Positions 8,137-17,552 of a stretch of 64,000 nt of DNA are shown one piece after another. Position 1 is the stretch's first letter. Each line of letters begins with the position of its first letter. This DNA is from Fredinandcohnia aciditolerans. Lineage in GTDB: Bacteria > Bacillota > Bacilli > Bacillales > Bacillaceae_L. Both the position numbers and the translations under genes were made by a program. The stretch lies in the NCBI GenBank assembly GCA_003640645.1, contig QGHH01000010.1:1-64000 (forward strand), written 5' to 3'. The notes under the pieces were generated by a model. That model ran no database searches. It was not told the DNA's origin and saw only the letters and a list, made by a program, of their open reading frames with translations.

Positions 8137-9877
8137 TGAAGCATTAACTCGGTATGTAGCATCATTTGTTGATGAATTAGTCCAAGTGGGTGTCACTGAG
8201 GCCATTGTGAGCCCCGGCTCCCGCTCTACCCCGCTGGCAATATTAATGGCTGAACATCCTGATATGAATGTTACAATCAATATTGATGAACGATCATCCG
8301 CTTTTTATGCGCTTGGTGTAGCTAAAGCAACTAAAAAGCCTGTGGCGATACTTTGTACTTCTGGGACTGCAGCAGCCAATTATTTTCCGGCTATTGTGGA
8401 GGCCTATTATTCAAGAGTACCGCTTATTGTGCTGACAGCGGACCGACCACATGAATTGCGCGATGTTGGTGCACCGCAAGCTATAGATCAGAACCAGTTA
8501 TATGGGAACCATGCGAAATGGTTTGTAGAAATGGCTCTACCTGAAGATTCCGCTCAAATGTTGGCTTATGTCAGAACTATGGCAGGAAGAGCAGCGGGTA
8601 CAGCACAATCAGCTCCCGCAGGACCTGTCCATCTAAACTTCCCTTTTCGTGAGCCGCTGGTTCCAAACCTCGATCTTGATCATTTATGGGGTTCAAGGAA
8701 CATTGCTAAGAAAAATGTAAACGTCGTTGTTGGCAAACCGACAATGGACGAGGAACAAGCTCGGTTGATAAGTGATGTAGTCAGTGAAAAACTGAGAGGG
8801 ATTATTGTTTGTGGTTCACATGATCATTATGAGTTTGGACATGCTGTAGCTAATCTAGCAGAAACTCTTCAATTTCCAATACTTGCTGACCCACTATCCC
8901 AACTGAGAAGTGGAACACATTCTAAATCATACATAATTGATGGGTATGATGCTTTTTTACGAAACGAAGAGTTCGGAGAAGCTTTCTCACCAGACATCAT
9001 TATTCGTTTTGGAGCAATGCCCGTTTCTAAGTCACTTCTGCAGTATATTCAAAAACAAAAAAGCACGCCACAAATCGTTGTGGATGGGGACGGTGGATGG
9101 AGAGATCCTACTTTATCAGCAACCGATATGGTTTACTGTGATGAAATAGAGTTCTGTCATTCGATTACGAAACGAATTCAGAAACGTAGTAATAATGGTT
9201 GGATAAGCTCTTGGATTAAAATAAATGATATAGTGAAAGAAAATATCAACACTGTATACCAGGAAGAAACCTTATTTGAAGGGAAGGTATTTACTGAACT
9301 TCAAGAAATCCTGCCAAATGGTTCTACTTTATTTGTTGGAAACAGTATGCCAATCCGAGACCTTGACACTTTCTTTACGAATAATGAAAAGTCAATTCAT
9401 GTACTAGGAAATCGAGGAGCCAATGGAATTGATGGACTTGTTTCTACGGCAATGGGCATTAGTTCGCAAAATGAGCATACAGTTTTAGTGATTGGAGATC
9501 TTTCTTTCTACCATGATTTAAATGGATTATTAGCAGCAAAACATCATCATTTAAATTGTACAATTGTGTTAATTAATAATGACGGTGGCGGAATATTTTC
9601 TTTCTTGCCACAATCACAGGAAGAAAAGCACTTTGAAACACTGTTTGGTACGCCAATCGGGCTTAATTATGAACATGCCGTAAAAATGTATGGCGGGAAA
9701 TTTACTAGTGTTGAGAATTGGGCGGAATTCCGAAAAGCCATATCTGCTTCATTAAATGGGAATGGCCTTCATGTTGTAGAAGTAAAAACGGACCGCCAAG
9801 AAAATGTCATGATTCATCGAAAAATGTGGAATAATGTTTCCCAGGAAATAAAAGACGTTCTCAAAAAGGAACAATAA
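8129..9877 (+). CDS. menD: SEPHCHC synthase MenD
   Basis: This thiamine-diphosphate enzyme joins isochorismate and 2-oxoglutarate to make 2-succinyl-5-enolpyruvyl-6-hydroxy-3-cyclohexene-1-carboxylate. The N-terminal pyrimidine domain has SPGSRSTPLAI and the INIDERSSAF glutamate. The C-terminal diphosphate-binding domain has GNSMPIRDLD and GDLSFYHDLNGLL with the later NNDGGG. The length of 582 matches the family. It overlaps the end of menF and is followed two bases later by menH, consistent with one transcript. Confidence 0.97.
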   Translation: MNNEALTRYVASFVDELVQVGVTEAIVSPGSRSTPLAILMAEHPDMNVTINIDERSSAFYALGVAKATKKPVAILCTSGTAAANYFPAIVEAYYSRVPLIVLTADRPHELRDVGAPQAIDQNQLYGNHAKWFVEMALPEDSAQMLAYVRTMAGRAAGTAQSAPAGPVHLNFPFREPLVPNLDLDHLWGSRNIAKKNVNVVVGKPTMDEEQARLISDVVSEKLRGIIVCGSHDHYEFGHAVANLAETLQFPILADPLSQLRSGTHSKSYIIDGYDAFLRNEEFGEAFSPDIIIRFGAMPVSKSLLQYIQKQKSTPQIVVDGDGGWRDPTLSATDMVYCDEIEFCHSITKRIQKRSNNGWISSWIKINDIVKENINTVYQEETLFEGKVFTELQEILPNGSTLFVGNSMPIRDLDTFFTNNEKSIHVLGNRGANGIDGLVSTAMGISSQNEHTVLVIGDLSFYHDLNGLLAAKHHHLNCTIVLINNDGGGIFSFLPQSQEEKHFETLFGTPIGLNYEHAVKMYGGKFTSVENWAEFRKAISASLNGNGLHVVEVKTDRQENVMIHRKMWNNVSQEIKDVLKKEQ

Positions 9878-9879
9878 CT

Positions 9880-10698
9880 ATGTTTATTTCATCAAACTGG
9901 GTTACTTATCATGTGCAGGTGATAGGAGAAGGGGAACCGATAGTTTTCCTTCATGGTTTTACAGGTAATATAGCAACCTGGAGTAATGCTACCAAGACAC
10001 TTCGTTACAGTTATCAATGTATTTTTATTGATATAATCGGACATGGAGAGACAGATAGTCCTGATGACTCATCAAGATATCATATAGAAACTGTTGCAAA
10101 AGATATCATTCATATTCTTGATGTCTTAGCTATCCCCAAAACGAATATAGTTGGTTACTCCATGGGAGGAAGGCTAGCATTGGCTATCTCTATTCTTTTT
10201 TCAACTAGAATAATTAAACTTGTTCTAGAGAGCAGTTCTCCAGGGTTAAGAACAGAGGAAGAGAGAGTTGCCCGCAGAAAATCAGATGAGAAACTGGCCA
10301 TTCGGATTAAACAAGAGGGAGTCCAAGGTTTTGTTGATTTTTGGGAGAAGATCCCTTTGTTCTCTTCGCAACAGGCCCTAACGAAAGAGATTCAACAAGA
10401 AATACGCCAACAACGTCTTAACAATAATCCAGTCGGTTTAGTTAATAGTCTTAAAGGAATGGGTACTGGTTCACAACCCTCATACTGGGATAGACTAAAT
10501 GAGCTAAACCTACCCACTTTATTACTTTGTGGAGAGCTTGACCAAAAGTTTTGCAGGTTAGCAGAAGAGATGAGCTTAAGCATTCAAAATGCAAAAGTGG
10601 AGAAAATAGTAGAGACTGGACATGCAATTCATGTGGAACAACCATATTTTTTTGGTAAAATAATAAATGAGTTTGTTTCTGATCATTTTTCTCAATGA
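9880..10698 (+). CDS. menH: SHCHC synthase MenH (alpha/beta hydrolase)
   Basis: MenH removes pyruvate from the MenD product. The alpha/beta-hydrolase fold shows the oxyanion segment FLHGFTGN, the nucleophile elbow GYSMGGRLAL, a late Asp in LLCGELDQKF and the catalytic His in ETGHAIHVEQP. Its 272 residues match B. subtilis MenH (YtxM). ATG 9880 lies two bases after the menD stop codon and uses an AAAAAGGAAC ribosome site inside the end of menD. After menH the operon is interrupted by a 245-bp repeat element before menB. Confidence 0.93.
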   Translation: MFISSNWVTYHVQVIGEGEPIVFLHGFTGNIATWSNATKTLRYSYQCIFIDIIGHGETDSPDDSSRYHIETVAKDIIHILDVLAIPKTNIVGYSMGGRLALAISILFSTRIIKLVLESSSPGLRTEEERVARRKSDEKLAIRIKQEGVQGFVDFWEKIPLFSSQQALTKEIQQEIRQQRLNNNPVGLVNSLKGMGTGSQPSYWDRLNELNLPTLLLCGELDQKFCRLAEEMSLSIQNAKVEKIVETGHAIHVEQPYFFGKIINEFVSDHFSQ

Positions 10699-10733
10699 TC
10701 AAAATTATATACAAACCTATACATAAAAGTGCG

Positions 10734-10978
10734 TGTTCAAAAAGGAGGATAAAAAGGACCACGTCGACGAAGGCGCCATGTCCTGTGGCGATGCCGACGC
10801 TAGCACATCCTGTGCGTCGAAAGTTCGAGGTAGTGCAGCTTTAAGTAGCAGAGCGTATGCTGTTAATACGTGAACAGATGATTTTGCACGCCGGAAAAGT
10901 AGTTTTCTTTTCTAAGGAACGGAAAAGAAAGCCCACGAAGAAATTCGATGTGTCGTTTTTACCGGACATTTTTGAACA
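10734..10978. repeat. MITE-like repeat, TGTTCAAAAA family (copy 1)
   Basis: The 245-bp element has ends TGTTCAAAAA (10734-10743) and TTTTTGAACA (10969-10978), a perfect 10-bp terminal inverted repeat. Its interior is shared with copies near 20.6 and 27.7 kb: a GTTCGAGG block, TTTAAGTAGCAGAGCGTATG, and GAAGAAATTCGATGTGTCG near the right end. It has no coding capacity. It fills the menH-menB gap and ends 22 bp before the menB start codon, outside its ribosome site. Confidence 0.8.
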
Positions 10979-11000
10979 TCCTTAAAAGGAGGACAAGCTA

Positions 11001-11822
11001 ATGGCTGCAGTTGAATGGGTTGCAGAACGTAAGTATGATGAAATTTTATATGAAACATATAATGGTATTGCAAAAATCACCATTAACAGACCACATGTTA
11101 GAAATGCATTTACGCCGAAAACAGTGGCAGAAATGATTGATGCCTTTGCTTATGCAAGAGATGATTCAAACATTGGTGTTATTGTTCTAGCTGGTGCAGG
11201 AGATGAAGCATTCTGTTCTGGTGGAGATCAGAAGGTTCGAGGACATGGTGGATATGTTGGGGATGACCAAATCCCACGATTAAATGTTCTTGATTTACAA
11301 CGTTTAATCCGTGTAATTCCAAAGCCAGTAATTGCTATGGTATCTGGTTATGCAATCGGTGGAGGACATGTACTGCATGTTGTATGTGACTTAACTATTG
11401 CAGCGGATAACGCTATTTTTGGACAAACTGGTCCGAAGGTTGGTAGCTTTGATGCAGGTTATGGTTCTGGATATCTTGCACGCATCATTGGTCATAAAAA
11501 AGCACGTGAAATTTGGTTCCTCTGCCGTCAATATAATGCACAAGAGGCATTAGACATGGGTCTTGTGAACACAGTTGTTCCATTAGAGCAACTTGAGGAA
11601 GAAACAATTAAGTGGTGTGAAGAAATTCTTGAAAAGAGTCCAACAGCTCTTCGTTTCTTAAAAGCAGCAATGAATGCTGATACAGATGGCTTAGCAGGTC
11701 TACAACAAATGGCTGGCGATGCTACTCTTCTATATTACACAACAGATGAAGCGAAGGAAGGCCGTGACGCATTTAAAGAAAAGCGCATGCCAGACTTTAA
11801 GCAATTCCCTCGTTTCCCTTAA
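11001..11822 (+). CDS. menB: 1,4-dihydroxy-2-naphthoyl-CoA synthase MenB
   Basis: MenB closes the second ring of o-succinylbenzoyl-CoA. It is a crotonase-fold enzyme: [11 protein letters not shown] near residue 72 carries the GGDQ substrate loop, [11 protein letters not shown] near 116 forms the oxyanion hole and [15 protein letters not shown] near 140 is typical of MenB. The C-terminal [12 protein letters not shown] is characteristic. The length of 273 is usual. ATG 11001 follows AAAGGAGGACAAGCTA. The upstream repeat separates it from menH and a strong terminator follows, so menB may partly be its own unit. Confidence 0.97.
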   Translation: MAAVEWVAERKYDEILYETYNGIAKITINRPHVRNAFTPKTVAEMIDAFAYARDDSNIGVIVLAGAGDEAFCSGGDQKVRGHGGYVGDDQIPRLNVLDLQRLIRVIPKPVIAMVSGYAIGGGHVLHVVCDLTIAADNAIFGQTGPKVGSFDAGYGSGYLARIIGHKKAREIWFLCRQYNAQEALDMGLVNTVVPLEQLEEETIKWCEEILEKSPTALRFLKAAMNADTDGLAGLQQMAGDATLLYYTTDEAKEGRDAFKEKRMPDFKQFPRFP

Positions 11823-11833
11823 TGTTCAGTTCT

Positions 11834-11866
11834 CAGCTTGATGAAGACCTCATCAAGCTGTTTTTG
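11834..11866 (+). terminator. terminator between menB and menE
   Basis: CAGCTTGATGA and TCATCAAGCTG form a perfect 11-bp stem with a five-base loop, followed by TTTTT. It sits 12 bp after menB. Transcription of menE and menC would need read-through or a local promoter. Confidence 0.8.
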
Positions 11867-11901
11867 CATTTTTATTACAAACATAAGAGGATTTGAAAAA
11901 A

Positions 11902-13380
11902 ATGAATTCAACAGAAATACCAAATTGGCTGAAACAGCGAGCGTTTTTAACGCCAAATCGAATTGCTATAAAAACTGAAAATGAAGAGATATCATTTTTA
12001 ACTTTACATAAAAATGTGCTGAAAAGAGCTAGCCAACTCACATATGCAGGGGTACAAAAGGAAGACGTTGTGGCTGTTCTTCTTAGAAACAATGTTGAAA
12101 TGGTTGAAGTGATTCATGCACTGAAATATATTGGGGCAGTTACAGTCCTATTGAATATAAAATTAACAAGTAGTGAGCTAGAATTTCAATTGAGTGATGC
12201 TGGAACAAAAATGCTGCTAACGCAAGAGCCCTATCTTGAGAAAGTAGCTCATCTAAATATTAAAAACATATCATTAGATGAACTTCATGAGCTTCCTGAG
12301 AAAAACTTTAAGATTCAAGAGTATTTCTCTTTAGAACAGGCTGATACAATTATGTACACATCAGGAACGACTGGAAAACCAAAGGGCGTTATTCATACAT
12401 ATGGAAACCATTGGTGGAGTGCGATTGGCTCCAGTTTAAATTTAGGACTGCACCAGGATGATTGCTGGTTACTTACTGTTCCGATGTTTCATATTAGTGG
12501 GTTATCAATTTTGTATCGAAGTGTCATTTACGGAATACCAGCTGTGATTCACGAAAAATTCGATCCGAAAAAAGCAAATGATGCCATTAAGTATCAAGGT
12601 GTCACCATCATGTCGGCAGTGAGTGTCATGCTTACGAGGATGATTAAAGAATTAGGGGATGAGCGCTACCCGGATCAGTTTAGATGTATGCTTCTGGGAG
12701 GTGGACCTGCACCAAAACCTTTATTAGAGGAATGTATTGCACATCATATTCCTGTTTTCCAGACTTATGGTCTGACTGAAACAGCCTCACAGGTTGTTAC
12801 GCTAGCACCTGAGTATAGTATTTCTAAGTTAGGTTCAGCAGGTAAACCACTTTTTCCCGTGCAAATCAAAATTGATAATGATGGTACACCAACACGTCCA
12901 AACGAAGTAGGGGAGATCGTTGTAAAAGCACCCAATGTGACAAAAGGCTATTTGAATCGAATTGATGCTACGATGACTTCAATAGTCGATGGCTGGCTAT
13001 ATACCGGTGACATTGGATACCTAGATGAGGAAGGGTTCTTATTTGTGCTAGATCGCCGGTCTGATTTAATTATTTCAGGTGGAGAAAATATTTATCCTGC
13101 TGAACTTGAGGCGGTTCTATTGTCACACCCTAATATTTTAGAAGCGGGTGTTACAGGAGTGGATGATGAAAAGTGGGGACAGGCGCCAGCTGCTTTCGTC
13201 ATAAAAGAAGAAGGAAGTTACCTACGTAAAGATGAAATCATTGCTTTTTGCCGTGAACGACTTGCAGGTTATAAGGTTCCAAGATTAATCTATTTTGTTG
13301 ATGCACTTCCAAGAAATGCATCCAATAAACTTATGAGACGAAAATTAGTTGATTTAATAAAGGATGAGAAAAATGATTAA
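11902..13380 (+). CDS. menE: o-succinylbenzoate-CoA ligase MenE
   Basis: This ANL-superfamily enzyme activates o-succinylbenzoate with ATP and CoA. Motifs in order are YTSGTTGKPKGV (P-loop, near 150), FQTYGLTETAS (near 288), GWLYTGDIGYLDEEG (near 360), DLIISGGENIYPAELE (near 390) and the C-terminal catalytic lysine region NASNKLMRRKL. ATG 11902 is preferred: the AAGAGG site is 11 bases upstream, whereas the in-frame TTG at 11893 is only two bases from it. The end overlaps menC. It follows a terminator after menB. Confidence 0.95.
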   Translation: MNSTEIPNWLKQRAFLTPNRIAIKTENEEISFLTLHKNVLKRASQLTYAGVQKEDVVAVLLRNNVEMVEVIHALKYIGAVTVLLNIKLTSSELEFQLSDAGTKMLLTQEPYLEKVAHLNIKNISLDELHELPEKNFKIQEYFSLEQADTIMYTSGTTGKPKGVIHTYGNHWWSAIGSSLNLGLHQDDCWLLTVPMFHISGLSILYRSVIYGIPAVIHEKFDPKKANDAIKYQGVTIMSAVSVMLTRMIKELGDERYPDQFRCMLLGGGPAPKPLLEECIAHHIPVFQTYGLTETASQVVTLAPEYSISKLGSAGKPLFPVQIKIDNDGTPTRPNEVGEIVVKAPNVTKGYLNRIDATMTSIVDGWLYTGDIGYLDEEGFLFVLDRRSDLIISGGENIYPAELEAVLLSHPNILEAGVTGVDDEKWGQAPAAFVIKEEGSYLRKDEIIAFCRERLAGYKVPRLIYFVDALPRNASNKLMRRKLVDLIKDEKND

Positions 13381-14482
13381 GGTGAAAAAGGTATCCCTCC
13401 ATCTCATACAACAAAGTTTGCTTTCACCGTTTGTAACGAGTATGGGAAAGGTTGATACAAGAGAGAGTATTCTTGTAGAAATGGAGGATGTAGAAGGTTT
13501 CGTTGGTTGGGGAGAAGTCGTTGCCTTTTCATCACCTTGGTATACAGAAGAGACGATTAAAACTAGTTGGCATATACTTGTCGATTTTCTAATCCCGCAA
13601 ATTTTAAATAAAGAGGTTGAATACCCTCAGCAACTGCAGGAATGTTTTAAATTTGTAAAAAGAAATAATATGGCGAAAGCTGGCATCGACATGGCGATAT
13701 GGGACTTATATTCAAAAAAACAAGGAATTTCTCTTTCTAAAGCGATCGGCGGAACGAGAGGTTCTATTGATTCGGGAGTAGTCGTAAGTATTAATTCAAT
13801 TGAGGATGTTTTACGTAAAATTCAGGACCATGTGAATACAGGCTATAAACGGGTAAAAATAAAAATTAAGCCTGGACAAGACTATAAGCTTCTAAAAGAA
13901 ATTAGACGGGAATTTCCTAACCTCCCTCTAATGGTGGATGCGAATTCGGCATATAGTTTAACGGATACTGACAAACTTAAAGCATTAGATGAGTTTAAGT
14001 TGTTGATGATTGAACAGCCATTAGCGGAGGATGATATTTTTGATCACGCAAAGCTACAAGAAATACTTTCAACACCTATATGTTTGGATGAAAGCATTAC
14101 ATCAGCAGAGGATGCCCGTAAGGCAATTGAAATGGGGAGCTGTCGAGTGATGAATATCAAAATTGGGAGAGTGGGTGGAATCACTGAGTCAATAAGAATC
14201 CATGATATTTGTGAGTCCCATCAAATCCCCGTCTGGTGTGGGGGGATGCTTGAAACCGGAATTTCAAGAGCACATAATATTGCTTTAGCTAGCCTACCAA
14301 ACTTCACAATTCCTGGTGATATTTCTGCGTCCTCAAGATATTGGTCAAGAGATGTCATTATTCCGGAAGTTACTGTAGAAAACGGCCGAATTGCCGTTCC
14401 AGATGAACCAGGAATTGGATATAAGGTAGATTACGAATGGATTCAGCATATCACGAAAGAGAAAAAGGTCATGCAATGTTAA
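13373..14482 (+). CDS. menC: o-succinylbenzoate synthase MenC
   Basis: MenC is an enolase-superfamily dehydratase that forms o-succinylbenzoate. Visible residues are the KIKIKPG lysine pair (near 160), metal ligands in MVDANSAY (near 188), MIEQPLAEDD (near 213) and CLDESITS (near 237), and the second-base lysine in MNIKIGRVGG (near 262). The length is 369 residues from ATG 13373, which overlaps the menE stop as ATGATTAA and has AAAGGATGAG eight bases away. The in-frame ATG at 13364 is possible. This family also includes N-acylamino-acid racemases; the men context decides for MenC. Confidence 0.94.
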   Translation: MIKVKKVSLHLIQQSLLSPFVTSMGKVDTRESILVEMEDVEGFVGWGEVVAFSSPWYTEETIKTSWHILVDFLIPQILNKEVEYPQQLQECFKFVKRNNMAKAGIDMAIWDLYSKKQGISLSKAIGGTRGSIDSGVVVSINSIEDVLRKIQDHVNTGYKRVKIKIKPGQDYKLLKEIRREFPNLPLMVDANSAYSLTDTDKLKALDEFKLLMIEQPLAEDDIFDHAKLQEILSTPICLDESITSAEDARKAIEMGSCRVMNIKIGRVGGITESIRIHDICESHQIPVWCGGMLETGISRAHNIALASLPNFTIPGDISASSRYWSRDVIIPEVTVENGRIAVPDEPGIGYKVDYEWIQHITKEKKVMQC

Positions 14483-14517
14483 CTTTATGCAGCTCGGGCT
14501 AGACCCAGCTGAATAAG

Positions 14518-15327
14518 TTAGATAAATAGCAATAGACTTAACGCCATAACAGCCATACCTGCAATTAATCCATAAATGGATAAATGTCCACTATCATAAC
14601 GTTTAGAAGCAGGAAGTAATTCATCAAGAGAAATAAACACCATAATTCCTGCTACCGCAGCGAAGATTATTCCAAACATGATATCATTTAAAAATGGCAT
14701 CAGAATTAAGAAAGCAACAACGGCCCCAACAGGTTCAGCTAAACCGGAAAGAAACGAGAGCTTAAAGGCTCTTTTTTTATCTCCTGTTGCAAAATAGACC
14801 GGAACAGCAACAGCGATTCCTTCAGGTATATTGTGAATTGCAACTGCTACTGCGATTGCAATACCTAGGCCAGGATCTTGAAGAGCTGAAGTAAAGGTGG
14901 CAATACCTTCAGGGAAATTGTGAATCCCAATAGCGAGAGCTGTAAATGTTCCCATTTTTAATAATTTATCTTCTTCTATTTTGGAAGAAGATAAATTCAT
15001 GTCCTCCACTTTTTTTACCTCATGAGGGTTGCTACTCTCAGGGACAAATTTATCAATTAAAGCAATTAAAAACATTCCCCCAAAAAATCCTGCAACTGTC
15101 ATCCAGTTCCCAAGTTCATTTCCAAGTGCAGACGTTAGAGCAACTTTTGCTTTAACAAAGATCTCAATCATGGACACATAGATCATGACACCTGCTGAGA
15201 AACCGAGTGTCCAAGATAAAAATTTGGTATTCGTTCTGGACGTAAAGAGAGCTATTAAGCTTCCTATACCGGTTGCGAGGCCAGCAAATAAAGTTAAACC
15301 AAAAGCGAGTAAAAGATTTTCATACAT
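14518..15327 (-). CDS. zupT: ZIP family metal transporter (ZupT-like)
   Basis: The product is an integral membrane importer for zinc and related divalent metals, with about eight helices. The two metal-binding helices are plain: HNFPEGIATF near residue 136 and HNIPEGIAVAVPVYF near 165. A charged cytoplasmic loop lies around residues 100-125. The length is 269. It converges on menC. The znuA gene with its Zur box lies 2 kb away on the same strand, but I see no Zur box directly upstream of this one, as expected for a constitutive ZIP importer. Metal specificity is inferred from family only. Confidence 0.88.
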   Translation of the reverse strand: MYENLLLAFGLTLFAGLATGIGSLIALFTSRTNTKFLSWTLGFSAGVMIYVSMIEIFVKAKVALTSALGNELGNWMTVAGFFGGMFLIALIDKFVPESSNPHEVKKVEDMNLSSSKIEEDKLLKMGTFTALAIGIHNFPEGIATFTSALQDPGLGIAIAVAVAIHNIPEGIAVAVPVYFATGDKKRAFKLSFLSGLAEPVGAVVAFLILMPFLNDIMFGIIFAAVAGIMVFISLDELLPASKRYDSGHLSIYGLIAGMAVMALSLLLFI

Positions 15328-15523
15328 CGCTTATTCTCCTCTCAAGCTTCTAATTTATTTTTGTGTATCTTGTTTTAATGAATAAATGTTTCCTTAGTGC
15401 AACTTTTAAAAGTATCATATGTTTATTTTTAAATTTTGTCAATTATTTTATTTTAAAAAATTCGACATGTTATAAGGATTATGCAAATTTTGGGGTATTT
15501 GTTTCAGCTATTTAAAATATAAA

Positions 15524-15553
15524 AAAAGACAGCTGAGTTAATCAGCTGTCTTG
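15524..15553 (-). terminator. terminator of the DUF1540 gene
   Basis: On the minus strand AAGACAGCTGA and TCAGCTGTCTT form the stem, followed by TTTTTTATATTTT. It lies ten bases past the DUF1540 stop. Confidence 0.8.
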
Positions 15554-15562
15554 TTCACTTTT

Positions 15563-15721
15563 CTATAAATCACTTGGTATGAAAGTTTTACAATCCGTTT
15601 CAGTTTGTTCTGATGCAGTTTTTCCTGAGTGACTTACAACATAAATCGCATCAGCACTACATTTATTGCCGTTTGCCCAATAATGACAGTTTTTAACTTC
15701 ACATAATACATCTTGTGCCAT
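15563..15721 (-). CDS. DUF1540 domain protein (52 aa)
   Basis: This short gene encodes a 52-residue protein with four cysteines in the DUF1540 arrangement: LCEVKNCHYWANGNKCSA at the N-terminus and a later DCKTF. Such proteins are probably small metal-binding proteins and are common in spore formers; their role is not established. The ATG at 15721 follows AAAGAGGTGTAGTAAA. The cysteines and the zinc genes on both sides make metal binding plausible, but that is inference. The long 52-bp tandem array begins about 200 bp upstream. Confidence 0.8.
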   Translation of the reverse strand: MAQDVLCEVKNCHYWANGNKCSADAIYVVSHSGKTASEQTETDCKTFIPSDL

Positions 15722-15916
15722 TTTACTACACCTCTTTCTTAAGAATGTGGCCTAGCATCCTTTATGTTCTCCAAGTGAAGAAACACAGATAACAAGCAAC
15801 ATATCCCAAGGGTGGAAATTAAATTTGCGCCTTCCGTTTTAAATTGAAAAAGGACCAATTATCAATAACAAAAAAGACATAGTCAAATTAAACTACTATG
15901 TAAAAATTAAGGAAGT

Positions 15917-17436
15917 CTTCGGACAGGAAATGCAAAATTTAGTGTAGTTCCTGAAGTAGGAGTATCTTTGGACAAGAGTATCTTCGGACAAGGTAACGAA
16001 AAATCATCGCGATTGTGTCTGAAGTAGGAGTATCTTCGGACAAGGAGATGAGAAATAAGTGCAGTTGTGTCTGAAGTTGAAGTATCTTCGGACAAGGGAA
16101 CATAAAATCAGTGAAGTTGTGTCTGAAGTTGGAGCATGTTCGGACAAGGTAACGCAAAATCATTGCGGTTGTGTCTGAAGGTAATGTATCTTCGGACAAG
16201 GGAACGCAAAATCATTGCGATTGTGTCTGAAGTCGGAGTATCATTGGACTAGGAAACACAAAATCAGTAAAGTTGTGTCTGAAGATAATGTATCTTCGGA
16301 CAAGTAAACACAAAATCAGTGAAGTTGTGTCCGAAGTAGAAGTATCTTCGGACAAGGGAAAGCAAAATCAGTACGGTTGTGTCTGAAGTTGAAGTATCTT
16401 CGGACATGGGGATGAAAAATCAGTACGTTTGTGTCTGAAGTAGGAGTATCTTCGGACAAGGTAACGCAAAATCATCGCGATTGTGTCTGAAGTTGGAGTA
16501 ACTTCGGACAAGAAGATGAAAGATCAGTGAAGTTGTGTCTGACGATGAAGTATCTTCGGACAAGGGAAAGCAAAATTAGTACGGTTGTGTCTGAAGTCGG
16601 AGTATCTTCGGACAAGGAAACACAAAATCAGTGAAGTTGTGTCTGAAGTTGGAGTATCTTCGGACAAGGAAATACAAAATCAGTGAAGTTGTGTCCGAAG
16701 TAGAAGTATCTTCGGACAAGGGAAAGCAAAATCAGTACGGTTGTGTCTGAAGGTAATGTATCTTCGGACAAGGGAACGCAAAATCAGTACGGTTGTGTCT
16801 GAAGTCGGAGTATCATTGGACTAGGAAACACAAAATCAGTAAAGTTGTGTCTGAAGATGGAGGAACTTCGGACAAGAAGATGAAAGATCAGTGAAGTTGT
16901 GTCTGACGATGAAGTATCTTCGGACAAGGGAAAGCAAAATTAGTACGGTTGTGTCTGAAGTCGGAGTATCTTCGGACAAGGAAACACAAAATCAGTGAAG
17001 TTGTGTCTGAAGTTGGAGTATCTTCGGACAAGGAAATACAAAATCAGTGAAGTTGTGTCCGAAGTAGAAGTATCTTCGGACAAGGGAAAGCAAAATCAGT
17101 ACGGTTGTGTCTGAAGAACTTCGGACAAGAAGATGAAAGATCAGTGAAGTTGTGTCTGAAGGTGAAGTATCATCGGACAAGGAAAAGCAAAATCAACACG
17201 GTTGTGTCTGAAGTTGGAGTATCTTCGGACAAGGGAACGCAAAATCATTGCGATTGTGTCTGGAGTAGGAGTATCTTCGGACAAGGGAAAGCAAAATCAT
17301 CGCGATTGTGTCTGAAGTTGGAGTAACTTCGGACAAGAAGATGAAAGATCAGTGAAGTTGTGTCTGAAGTCGGAGTATCTTCGGACAAGGGAAAGCAAAA
17401 TCAGTACGGTTGTGTCTGAAAAGTATCTTCAAAACA
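15917..17436. repeat. tandem array 1: about 30 units of 52 bp, each with a hairpin
   Basis: The motif CTTCGGACA recurs at exactly 52-bp steps from 16037 to 17077 (21 units), then after one 45-bp step again at 52 bp to 17382. Each unit contains TGTCTGAAG, about nine bases, then CTTCGGACA, forming a nine-pair stem; the remaining 25 bases (consensus near AAGGGAAAGCAAAATCAGT) vary more. Some units are TGTCCGAAG, restoring a Watson-Crick pair. Units 16505-16713 recur 364 bp (seven units) later at 16869-17077 almost unchanged, a recent segmental duplication. There is no credible gene. The sequence 15722-15916 before it is AT-rich and featureless. Confidence 0.95.
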
Positions 17437-17465
17437 AATAAAGGTAAAATCATAACGGTTATGTA

Positions 17466-17503
17466 TAAAAAAGCGTGAATTCCTATGTGAATTCACGCTA
17501 AAA
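17466..17503 (-). terminator. terminator of znuA
   Basis: AGCGTGAATTC and GAATTCACGCT form a perfect 11-bp stem. Read on the minus strand it is followed by TTTTTT. It lies about 50 bp past the znuA stop codon and just outside the tandem array. Confidence 0.75.
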
Positions 17504-17552
17504 ATGTATTGTGATTTACTATTGCAGCACACTGAATTGGTAACCTATTAAG

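Noticed and set aside
14485-14513. Terminator after menC
   Set aside because: CAGCTCGGG and CCCAGCTG can pair, but no T-run follows on either strand, so I do not call it.
15907-17326. Open frames in both directions inside array 1 (for example those reading MSEDT...)
   Set aside because: They arise from translating the 52-bp repeat, whose unit is not a multiple of three, so frames rotate between units; there is no consistent ribosome site.
15917-17436. CRISPR array
   Set aside because: The whole 52-bp unit is conserved; there are no short identical repeats with unique spacers, and no cas genes in the window.
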